From: an uncultured Acidimicrobiales bacterium
Lineage (GTDB): Bacteria; Actinomycetota; Acidimicrobiia; Acidimicrobiales; SHLQ01
Reading direction: 5' to 3'
DNA: 41,355 nt
Assembly: GCA_937922235.1 (NCBI GenBank)
Contig: CAKZVC010000035.1
Coordinates: forward strand, 1 to 41,355
How positions within the stretch are numbered: position 1 is the stretch's first letter; every line of letters begins with the position of its first letter. The notes below the pieces were generated by a model. It did not search any database. It saw nothing but the letters and a program-made list of their open reading frames with translations, and was not told the DNA's origin. Made by a program: the position numbers and the translations under genes. Shown here in pieces: positions 24,169-32,289 of this stretch.

Positions 24169-25074
24169 TCACCACTCGGTAGCGAGGGTGCCTGGCAACG
24201 CTTCCTCGACGAGCAGGTTCAAATCGATAACTTCGTCCGCCTTGTCGTACGTCACTTCACTGAACCCACGCATGAGCATTTTTCGGTTGTGGTCGAAGTC
24301 ATCCGGCCAAATTGTGGTTGTCTCGTCGTACCAGCAGTCCACCAAAATCGTGTCGGCCGCGATGGTGCTCCCGCTTAGATCAGCAGCGCGAAGATCTGCA
24401 CCGGTGAGGTTGGCATTGGTGAAATCACAATCGCGCAGGTTCGCCTTTGTCAAGATTGCTCGAGTGAGGTTCGCTCCGACGAAAGTGCAGTTACGGAAGT
24501 CCGCTCCGTAGCCGCCAATAGCCACCATTTGGGAATCATCGAAATTCGACCCGAAGAACTTGCCTTTCGTGAGCCGCGTATCGATCAGCTCAGCCCCGGA
24601 GAAGTCACCTCCGTGCATTCGCGATCGGGACAACCTCGCTCCAGACAACTTTCGACCCCGAAGAAACACCCCTGAGGCATCGACCTCGACCAGGTCTGCT
24701 CGGCGTAAGTCGTTGGCGAAACCTATCTGAATGCGCAAATCTGCTCGGCGCTCGAGCTCACGAGCAATGGCTTGAGTCCATGCAAACATGCCGTTGATTA
24801 TCGCGCCGCCGAAGAGGATCCTTGCCAGCTGCTTTGATTCACTGCTCTCACCAAAGACCCAGATGAGAGTGCCGATGAACGCGACCATGACTGAGGGCGT
24901 CAACACCGAGCCAATAAAGAGGAGACGGAGCGTTGTGCCCGCGCCGTTTCGAATGCGAGCGCTCTGAGGCGGTGCCTTGGCGTCGGGCGGTGGATTGTCT
25001 GTCGCCCGTCGTCGAGCTGCGCCGGGCTCGTACCGCTTGGAACGTTTGTGGTCTGATCCGCCGAGGTAGTCCAT
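24169..25074 (-). CDS. Pentapeptide-repeat membrane protein
   Basis: A 301-residue protein. A basic cytosolic N-terminus is followed by two membrane helices (about 50-75 and 85-103). A pentapeptide-repeat beta helix occupies about residues 117-240, with A(D/N)Lxx units such as ANLTRAILTKANLRDCDF. The C-terminal ~60 residues are acidic. Such repeats make a four-sided helix used in binding, and function varies. No clear Shine-Dalgarno sequence precedes ATG 25074. It converges with the DUF2510 gene. The 130-base gap to the GIY-YIG gene shows no feature. Confidence 0.83.
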   Translation of the reverse strand: MDYLGGSDHKRSKRYEPGAARRRATDNPPPDAKAPPQSARIRNGAGTTLRLLFIGSVLTPSVMVAFIGTLIWVFGESSESKQLARILFGGAIINGMFAWTQAIARELERRADLRIQIGFANDLRRADLVEVDASGVFLRGRKLSGARLSRSRMHGGDFSGAELIDTRLTKGKFFGSNFDDSQMVAIGGYGADFRNCTFVGANLTRAILTKANLRDCDFTNANLTGADLRAADLSGSTIAADTILVDCWYDETTTIWPDDFDHNRKMLMRGFSEVTYDKADEVIDLNLLVEEALPGTLATEW

Positions 25075-25205
25075 AGGGACTATGTCGGTGACCGCGTTGC
25101 CCTTTCAATGACGAACATCAAAATTACTAACCGCTCCATGGCCGTTCATGTGCCACGAAGGGCGCCATGGTTGACTTCGCGGTGTTGTTCGCTGGGGTAG
25201 ACCGA

Positions 25206-26363
25206 TCACGACAGATCGATTCGTTCGGTTAGAGGGTTGTAGCGGTAGTTGTTGAGCTGTTCCGTGCCGATTAGTTCGATGGCCTCAGCAATGGCATCGC
25301 GTGGCACGTCGAACCACTCGCGAGCGCTGGGGCCGTTTTCGTACCAGACGTCGAGGCGGACCTCGGAGAAGAACGCGTGCAGTAGGGTCTCCACCTTCTT
25401 CGCGTACTCGGCGGGCATCTCGTAACTGTCTACAAGACTCGCAAGAGCGTTTAGGAACGTCGCGTCATTCGCAGCCGCAGCGACGCGGCCCTCCGGTTCG
25501 TTGGTGGTGTAGCCGATCTTGTGCAGATGCTTGAACTTCACAAGCTGCGGGTTGTCGCTGTGTGTTCGAGCTACGTAGACGTAGCCGGTGCGCTGATGGT
25601 CGCCGATCTCGAATCGCTGGTGTATGACATCTTCGGGTTCAGTGACGGTCTTTCCTCCGTCATACAGGCCACGGGCGAGCGAGTGAAGAAGCAGGTCGGA
25701 CTCCGTCCCGTTCTCGTAGATGCAACGCAGCCGCCCATCGAGCCCCTTCGGTTTCTGTGTCAGCTCGCCAACCTCAGCGACGTACACAAGCACTCCTCGT
25801 TGCACATAGAACTTGCCTTGTTCGATGTACTTCGGGTTCTGAAACTTCTCAAGCTTGCGTCGCCCAAGGCGAATATCCGCGTGGCACATAGCGAATAGCG
25901 GTTCGAACTGGTCGAAGTCCTCGCAGGGCTCGCCCTGAGCCACCTTGTCTGGCGACTCCTTCGACGGTGGGGGCACATGCTTCAGATCAAATAGGTCAGC
26001 AGCTTCGGGATCGAGCAATCCACTGAGAAGATCTGTGTCCCCCGCCAATAGGTCCTCGATCGATTCCGCCTCTTCCGTACCGGCGAGTAGTTCGTGGCGA
26101 TCGAGATGTTCGAGCGCGCTCCGATATTCCGAGTTGTCGAGGATGGCCTGTAGTCGGTGACCTAGTTGAAACTCACCGATGTCGTCTCGGTTGTCTGGGT
26201 CAGGACGGCGGTCGTGGGTGTCGATAAAAGCGTTGATCTCTTCGAAACGGTTGGCGAGGATGTCGGCGTTGGTGACGGGCTCGGGTTTTGTCTCGGGCGT
26301 AAGAAGACCATGGGCATCCTCTGCCTTGAGCTGCTCCAACAGCTCCTTCGTTAGCTCGGTCAC
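25206..26363 (-). CDS. T5orf172-type GIY-YIG nuclease of restriction system
   Basis: A 385-residue protein. The C-terminal domain (about 258-365) is a T5orf172-type GIY-YIG nuclease: GYVYVAR (260-266), HKIGYTT (281-287), a downstream arginine (EGR), VETLLHAFF with the metal-site Glu (324) and EWFDVP (349-354). The N-terminal part has a short helical motif at 43-80 (FIDTHDRRPDP...LGHRL) also found in the helicase. It starts with GTG 26363, overlapping the helicase stop as GTGA. As the adjacent methyltransferase lacks a visible nuclease, this is the likely cutting subunit. Confidence 0.85.
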   Translation of the reverse strand: MTELTKELLEQLKAEDAHGLLTPETKPEPVTNADILANRFEEINAFIDTHDRRPDPDNRDDIGEFQLGHRLQAILDNSEYRSALEHLDRHELLAGTEEAESIEDLLAGDTDLLSGLLDPEAADLFDLKHVPPPSKESPDKVAQGEPCEDFDQFEPLFAMCHADIRLGRRKLEKFQNPKYIEQGKFYVQRGVLVYVAEVGELTQKPKGLDGRLRCIYENGTESDLLLHSLARGLYDGGKTVTEPEDVIHQRFEIGDHQRTGYVYVARTHSDNPQLVKFKHLHKIGYTTNEPEGRVAAAANDATFLNALASLVDSYEMPAEYAKKVETLLHAFFSEVRLDVWYENGPSAREWFDVPRDAIAEAIELIGTEQLNNYRYNPLTERIDLS

Positions 26364-28288
26364 AACTGCTTCTCTGCCATCTTCTTCTGAAGATAGATCA
26401 GCGCCTCACCCATCCGCTTCTCGATTCGATCCTTGGACTTATGGTCGGGCTTACGGCCATGTTCCTCAGCGAATCGTTGGGCCTTGCGGTACTGGACGAT
26501 TGCTTCTTCATCAGTCATCTCAACCTTGATTCCATCAATCGCACTCTGAACCACGGCAAGCACTCCAGCGGTAACCGATTTCGAGAGAATCTCGAACGCG
26601 TGCTGAAACGGGTTGACGGTATCGATGAGATCGATGTGCAGGTCGTCGACCTTCACGAACTGATTGCTCATGCGAATGAACTGCATACCGTCTCGTTCGA
26701 CGATGTCGCCGTTCTTGATCACCGAGTCGGTGACAACATGCTGTCGGAACTCTTCAACCTCAGCTTCGGTGAACTCGGGGTACCGCTTACGAATCACCTC
26801 GGGGATAAACACGGTGTTCATGATCTCGGCATCAGTGTTACCTGGCATGGCCTTGATCATCTTGGAATCCTGAAACAGCGTCGCCTTGAAGTCAGTCATG
26901 TCTTCATCGATCGCCCGTTGCACGCGGTCGGTCGATGGCTCTTTGAACCCGCCGACTCGCAGCTCGCCAGGCTTAGTCGGGGTCGTATCGCCCGACTGTT
27001 TGGTGCGGAAGTTGAAGTTCGGAGCGACAACCTGCTCCATGAGGAGAGATGCTGTGATTGCCTTAAGCATGTTGTTGACCGCAATCGTGACTTCTTCGTC
27101 ATCAGCGTCGGGCTGCGCAATCAGGTTCGTGAACTGGGCATGGACCTTGCCTTCGGAATCGCGAGTAGCTCGACCGATGATCTGAATGATCTCGGTCAAT
27201 GACCCTCGGTAACCGACGGTCAATGCGTGTTCGCAGAACGGCCAATCGAAGCCCTCCTTGGCCATGCCCAACGCAATGATGAGATCAAGGTCATCCGGTT
27301 CGTTGACCGTACGAAGGTAGGCAACAAGCTTGTCCCGGTGCGCTTTGTCGTCGTTCACCAAGTCAGCAACGCGAATCGTCACTCCATCGGAATGACGCTT
27401 AACGAGGTGGATGCCCGTGTCGGGCTCGGTCGATAGAAGAGTGCCAATGGTGTCGATTATCGTGTCGACCTCTCGAACCTTGTCCTTCGTCGACTCCCCC
27501 GATTGCACATGAGGGATGTGCACGATCGTCTTACGCTCGTCGAGCACCTCACTGATTGCTGAGGTGTACTGGCCTTGGTAGAAGTGGTATCCGATGCCCA
27601 GCGACTTCAAATGCTCATAGCCATTGAGCTGCTGGTAGTAGTTGTACGTAACCTTGTCGAACTTCGCCTCATCCGAAGGCTCCAACACGGGGATCGCGTC
27701 GCCACGAAAGTAGGAGCCCGTCATGGCAATGATGTGAGCGTCGGACTCGGCCATAACCGTTCGAAGAACGTTGCCGAGTTGACTACTTTCATCGGCGGAC
27801 ACGTGATGGAACTCGTCGATCGCGAGTACCGATCCGTTGAACTGGGACGGATCGAGCTTCTCAAAAGCGAACCGCAGCGTCGCATGCGTGCACAGCAACA
27901 CATCAGCCTCAGAACCAAGGAACTCAACGAACTTGTCGACCTTCCCGTCCACCCCACCCGGCGTACACAGGTTGTACTCCGGGAACACGTTCCAGTCAGC
28001 GAAGAAACCATGACTCTTCAAGTCAGTCGAAGCAAATGATGAGCCGATCGCCCGCTCAGGCACGGCCACGATCGCCTTCCTGAGCCCCTGGTTGTAGAGC
28101 TTGTCGAGCGCCAAAAACATCAGCGCACGAGACTTACCCGAAGCTGGTGGAGCTTTGAGCAACAGGTACTGGGCATCGTGTTTCTCGTACGCCAGCGCCT
28201 GCATCTCCCGCATGCCGAGATCGTTCGTCGACGTCGAGCCGCCCGTCTGGTCGTACTCCACCTGGATCAAATTCGTCGGCACAGTCAT
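26360..28288 (-). CDS. DEAD/DEAH-box helicase of restriction system
   Basis: A 642-residue superfamily 2 helicase. Walker A is APPASGKSRA (46-55), the Walker B-type DEFHH is at 158-162, TGSYFRGD (190-197) is motif III-like, and QIIGRATR (369-376) is motif VI. The C-terminal ~200 residues are a helical extension that ends with a small motif (FAEEHGRKP...EKRMGEAL, about 605-630) shared with the GIY-YIG neighbour. SF2 helicases in restriction systems translocate along DNA and drive cleavage. Both ends overlap neighbours by four bases (ATGA with the methyltransferase, GTGA with the nuclease). Confidence 0.88.
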   Translation of the reverse strand: MTVPTNLIQVEYDQTGGSTSTNDLGMREMQALAYEKHDAQYLLLKAPPASGKSRALMFLALDKLYNQGLRKAIVAVPERAIGSSFASTDLKSHGFFADWNVFPEYNLCTPGGVDGKVDKFVEFLGSEADVLLCTHATLRFAFEKLDPSQFNGSVLAIDEFHHVSADESSQLGNVLRTVMAESDAHIIAMTGSYFRGDAIPVLEPSDEAKFDKVTYNYYQQLNGYEHLKSLGIGYHFYQGQYTSAISEVLDERKTIVHIPHVQSGESTKDKVREVDTIIDTIGTLLSTEPDTGIHLVKRHSDGVTIRVADLVNDDKAHRDKLVAYLRTVNEPDDLDLIIALGMAKEGFDWPFCEHALTVGYRGSLTEIIQIIGRATRDSEGKVHAQFTNLIAQPDADDEEVTIAVNNMLKAITASLLMEQVVAPNFNFRTKQSGDTTPTKPGELRVGGFKEPSTDRVQRAIDEDMTDFKATLFQDSKMIKAMPGNTDAEIMNTVFIPEVIRKRYPEFTEAEVEEFRQHVVTDSVIKNGDIVERDGMQFIRMSNQFVKVDDLHIDLIDTVNPFQHAFEILSKSVTAGVLAVVQSAIDGIKVEMTDEEAIVQYRKAQRFAEEHGRKPDHKSKDRIEKRMGEALIYLQKKMAEKQL

Positions 28289-30978
28289 CCGCCCTTCTTC
28301 TTCGATTTGCCCGCCTCTTGCTTATCGGCCTCAGCCACAAGGTCTCGATACAACGCCAACAACAACTCCATACGATCAGCATCCGACTCGAACGGCTTCT
28401 TCCGATACAAGCTGTCAACCAGCGCATCGTTCGCCTCGTGCGCCGCCCGCAGATTCGCAGGCATCTTGTCCGGGTCATACAGATTAGCCAACGACCGATC
28501 GGGCCAACGCTCCCTCGCTGCAAGAATGGCGAGCGCCGAATCTGTCAAGGCAGAACGATCAGCCTCTTCGAGATTCGGAAACGGATACGTGTTGTAACAC
28601 AGCGTGTTTGAGTAGCGATAGTCGGACTTCATTCGTCCTCCCACCGTGCGAACCCAAGCCATGTGCATCGACGAATGCAAGAGCCCAAAGAGCCAGGGCT
28701 CGATGTTGTACAACGCTGAGACTGCATCGGAGAGCACCGTACCGGACGGATAGAAGCCCATGGGAATGTAAAGGCGGCGTTCCGATGAGTGTCGGGGCAC
28801 CGCGATGCAATCTGATTCGGTGTACCGAATTTGGTCGAACTGATGAGGCTTTGCAGCCCGCTTTCGAGTGCTCTCCTTCTTGCTAGCAAGTCGAAAGTCC
28901 CGGACCCTTCGGAGCCGATCCCGAACAATGTCAATCCGCTCGGCCTCTAGTAGGAACTCGTCCGGGATCCATAGACAGAAGCGAGACTTCGCATTTATGA
29001 GCTCGGCGGCGCCCACGAATGGTCGAATGAACTCTATAGCTGCTGCGCCAAATTCTGAGAGTTCGTGCGGCTCCACACTTAGGTGCCCACCGTCCGCTGG
29101 CTTGTTACCGTTCGTAATATCCGTGAACCCATGGAGGGCCTTCCGATTCTTAACGACAATGGTGTTATCACCGCTCTCAACGAGGTACGGATTGATGTTC
29201 GCAACCTGTCGAACGTTTTCGGTGGACATGAGTTTGCGCCGCAAACTAGGGGTACGGCTAAGACCCACAACGACACAGGTCACTCCAGCGTTGCCTGTTG
29301 CGTTATTGGACCAAAGAAACGAGGTATGGGCGAAGTTAATCTCCACCCCAACATCCAGTATTGGTGGCCAGAGTAGAGCGACGTGTTGCCCTTGGCAGAT
29401 CGAGTTGGTCGAGACGAACGCTGCCCCAGCCTCGCCGTGCAGCCAATCTGCGGCCTTGAGGAACCAGAGCGAGATGTAGTCGAGTTCCTTCGAGTAATTC
29501 TGTCCATCGAAATAGTGAGCGAAATCCGTTTTGTGCGTGTCTTCGAGCAGCGAAGATCCTAGGTACGGCGGGTTCCCACAGATATAGGTCTTGTCGCCCG
29601 CCGGACAGATCTCAGTCCAATCCGTGCGCGTGGCATTCGCACAGTGAATCGCTCCAGTTTCGGTAAGGGGAATCAGCGGCCGTTCGATACCAAAAAGGTC
29701 GTCAAACTCCTGGTTCATTTGATGCTTCGCGAACCAGAGTGAGAGTTTGGCGATGTCGTGGGCGAAGTCGTCAATTTCGATGCCGTAGAAGTGTTCGAGA
29801 CTGATGCGACTGTCAGCGAACAGCGCAGCTTTGCTGCTGTCGATCTCACCGAGGCGTTGCAGGATTCGATGTTCAAGGCTGCGCAGTCGCTTGTACGCGA
29901 TGATGAGAAAGTTGCCAGAACCGCACGCTGGGTCGAATACCCGGATCTCACCTAAGTGGTCGAGCAGCCCTTCGAGCTTTTTGACTGTGTCGGCTGCGTC
30001 GAAGCGTTCTTCAAGGTCATCGAGAAACAGCGGGTTGAGGACTTTGAGGATGTTCTCGATGCTGGTGTAGTGCATGCCGAGGTTGGCTCGGTCTTCGCCT
30101 GCGGTGACGGCTTGGATCATTGAGCCGAAGATGTCGGGGTTGATAGCCGTCCAGTCGAGAGTTCCGCAGTCGACAACGATGTTGCGTGCCTTGCGCGAGA
30201 ACGTTGGGGCTTCGATTCGATCGCTGAAGAGGCTTCCGTTGACGTATCCAAAGGCGTCGAAGTGAGAGGCGACGTCTTTGCGGTCATCTTCGGGAGTGTC
30301 GAGGACTTCGAACAGGTCGTCGAAGAAGGCTGCGGTGTCGGAACCGTCGCTTGCGGTGAGCTGACTGAGGGCATCGGTGAAGATGCCGTCCTCACTGAAC
30401 ACCCCGGTGTCTTCTGCGAAGAAGCAGAAGAGTAGACGGCTGAAGAAGATGTTGAGGTCGCTTCGGCCTTGCTCGGTGTCTGGCAGGTCGGGGTTCGTGG
30501 CGATGATTTCGTCGTAGAGCTTCGCCATTTGTTTGGCGACTTTGGTGTCGATGTAGGTCGAGGTTTCGGTACGGGTCTTCTCTGCTCCGGTCCAGGGCAT
30601 GAAGAACGCCGCGTGTCGGTCGAGTTCGGCGAGCGAAATGTCGAGGGTTTGACCGGTGCGGTTGTCGGCGGCGGTTAGGTGCTCGTCGTTGCGTGCAATG
30701 TAGAACCGAGGCTTCAGCTTTCCGATATCGGTTGATGTGCGAGCGCGGTCGAGCGTGACTAGGAGCTGGTCATTGTCTGCATCGGGCATGTAGATGTCGA
30801 AAAGGTTCCGCTTCCACAGCACTTCGTCCTCATTGTCTGACTTGTTGTACGTGCCTGTGCGGAGCTTCGTGATCGAAGCTTGTGGAGTTCCATAGGCATC
30901 AAGAAGTTCATAGATCAGGTCTTGTCCAGCATCGAGATCAATCTGCTGCAGCCGTTGTTCTACGTCGGCGAGTTTCAT
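28285..30978 (-). CDS. MmeI-like adenine-specific DNA methyltransferase
   Basis: An 897-residue class I SAM-dependent DNA methyltransferase of the gamma N6-adenine type. Motif I is DPACGSGNF (349-357) and motif IV is NPPYLG (469-474). The region before motif I (residues ~130-340) is helical like the MmeI helical spacer, and residues ~600-800 would be the target-recognition domain. A Lys-rich tail (KKKGG) ends it. The N-terminal ~130 residues lack a PD-(D/E)xK nuclease, unlike MmeI itself. It probably protects the host DNA, and cutting is expected from the following helicase and GIY-YIG genes. It is first of the three-gene operon. Confidence 0.9.
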   Translation of the reverse strand: MKLADVEQRLQQIDLDAGQDLIYELLDAYGTPQASITKLRTGTYNKSDNEDEVLWKRNLFDIYMPDADNDQLLVTLDRARTSTDIGKLKPRFYIARNDEHLTAADNRTGQTLDISLAELDRHAAFFMPWTGAEKTRTETSTYIDTKVAKQMAKLYDEIIATNPDLPDTEQGRSDLNIFFSRLLFCFFAEDTGVFSEDGIFTDALSQLTASDGSDTAAFFDDLFEVLDTPEDDRKDVASHFDAFGYVNGSLFSDRIEAPTFSRKARNIVVDCGTLDWTAINPDIFGSMIQAVTAGEDRANLGMHYTSIENILKVLNPLFLDDLEERFDAADTVKKLEGLLDHLGEIRVFDPACGSGNFLIIAYKRLRSLEHRILQRLGEIDSSKAALFADSRISLEHFYGIEIDDFAHDIAKLSLWFAKHQMNQEFDDLFGIERPLIPLTETGAIHCANATRTDWTEICPAGDKTYICGNPPYLGSSLLEDTHKTDFAHYFDGQNYSKELDYISLWFLKAADWLHGEAGAAFVSTNSICQGQHVALLWPPILDVGVEINFAHTSFLWSNNATGNAGVTCVVVGLSRTPSLRRKLMSTENVRQVANINPYLVESGDNTIVVKNRKALHGFTDITNGNKPADGGHLSVEPHELSEFGAAAIEFIRPFVGAAELINAKSRFCLWIPDEFLLEAERIDIVRDRLRRVRDFRLASKKESTRKRAAKPHQFDQIRYTESDCIAVPRHSSERRLYIPMGFYPSGTVLSDAVSALYNIEPWLFGLLHSSMHMAWVRTVGGRMKSDYRYSNTLCYNTYPFPNLEEADRSALTDSALAILAARERWPDRSLANLYDPDKMPANLRAAHEANDALVDSLYRKKPFESDADRMELLLALYRDLVAEADKQEAGKSKKKGG

Positions 30979-31107
30979 CGAACGCCATCGTAAGCGCGCA
31001 CTGTGCTGCTGGCCCTGATAGTTGCATATGAGTTCGCAACACTTCTTGCCTGGGAGGCCGAGTTCAATGAGTGCAAACGCAGAAACTCACGTGACTACCT
31101 TTCTCAC

Positions 31108-32289
31108 TCAACGATTGACCATGCGGTCAGCAATGTGGTGCAGCTGGCGCATTGTGTTCTCGATCGTCCCAGACAAGTCGATCCCGAATGTAAGCAGTGA
31201 GACACCCACATTTCGCACCACAACATTTTTCGTGCTTGTGTCGGTGGGTAGCCGTGCGTAGATCAACCAAGCTTCATCGAGGTCGAAGGCTGTCGCGTAC
31301 GCCAGTGCTTGGTAGTAGTCGGGGTTTCGGCCATCGCCATCAGGTGCGAGCTTCTTGTACTTGACATCCGCTACGGCAACAACGCGATTCGATCGGTCTC
31401 GCACAACGAGATCTGGTTTTAGCTTCACTTGTCCATCGATGTCGAGGTCGAGCTTGTCTTGCTCGGTTACGTCATGCTCGCTGTAGTACTCGCTAAGCCG
31501 GCGCCCTACCCACGCTTCGAACAGAGAGTTCATGTTCAACAGGAAGGTGTTTGCCTCGCTATCGCCAAACTTTGACTTCACCGAACTGCCGGTGAGAAGC
31601 ATGTGTGCGAGCCGAACTGCGATGGCATAGTGCTGCTCCATTGGGGCTGGTTCCCAGCGCTTCACCCATGACCAGTCGTTGCTTCGGACATCGTCGACGT
31701 CTTCTAACTCAGCAAGTTGACCAAGCAGTCGGCGTTGCCACGAAGCTCCAAGGGCCGGTACTCGCCGAGCTCGTTGAAGAGCGGCTCGAAGAATCTGATT
31801 CAGGCGGTTGTTGGCTGTGTGCTCATCAAAGACGCAAGGCACCGGGCTAAGGGTGCCGGGTGTTTGTACGATCTCACGCAAGTCGATTCGCCCTCGTGGG
31901 GAAACCAGCCGTTCGTGCTGCTCGACATACGACCGCCGAACACCGCGCCTCGTTGTGTTCTCGCATGCCACGCAGAACAACCGCGACATCACGGCCAACA
32001 GGTCAGGGTCCACAGCGAGCCCTACGACTTTGCGTTGCCAGGCCTCCGAAGATACTTCGATGTCCATTAGCGCCAGGAGGTTCTCAAGCGGAACCTTCGG
32101 CTTGATCAGAAACTGATGTTCGTCGACACGAATCGTCCCAACGAAGCTATTGGCTACGAGCTTCCAACGCCCTGGGGCACCGCCAAACCGAACATCAATC
32201 TGCTTCGAGTAGCGGTCCGCCAACTCGGTCACAACCCTGTCGGGCAGTTCGACCTCGAAGGGCAGATGCTCGGTGAGCGTATGTTGCAT
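31108..32289 (-). CDS. mcrC: McrC, nuclease subunit of type IV restriction
   Basis: A 393-residue McrC protein. The N-terminal beta-rich part contacts McrB, and the conserved NMNSLFEAWV (252-261) leads to the PD-(D/E)xK nuclease: KPDLVV (Asp293), VADVK (Asp308, Lys310) and DYYQALAYA. It cuts DNA when McrB translocates on methylated or otherwise modified DNA. The ATG at 32289 shares one base with the McrB stop (TGATG), which rejects the longer frame to 32325. It is followed after 129 bases by the methyltransferase operon. Confidence 0.92.
   Translation of the reverse strand: MQHTLTEHLPFEVELPDRVVTELADRYSKQIDVRFGGAPGRWKLVANSFVGTIRVDEHQFLIKPKVPLENLLALMDIEVSSEAWQRKVVGLAVDPDLLAVMSRLFCVACENTTRRGVRRSYVEQHERLVSPRGRIDLREIVQTPGTLSPVPCVFDEHTANNRLNQILRAALQRARRVPALGASWQRRLLGQLAELEDVDDVRSNDWSWVKRWEPAPMEQHYAIAVRLAHMLLTGSSVKSKFGDSEANTFLLNMNSLFEAWVGRRLSEYYSEHDVTEQDKLDLDIDGQVKLKPDLVVRDRSNRVVAVADVKYKKLAPDGDGRNPDYYQALAYATAFDLDEAWLIYARLPTDTSTKNVVVRNVGVSLLTFGIDLSGTIENTMRQLHHIADRMVNR

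Noticed and set aside
30979..31107. Controller (C-box) operator before the methyltransferase, from GTTGC...GCAAC at 31020-31039
   Set aside because: The repeat is only five bases per arm and no controller gene is present in the island.
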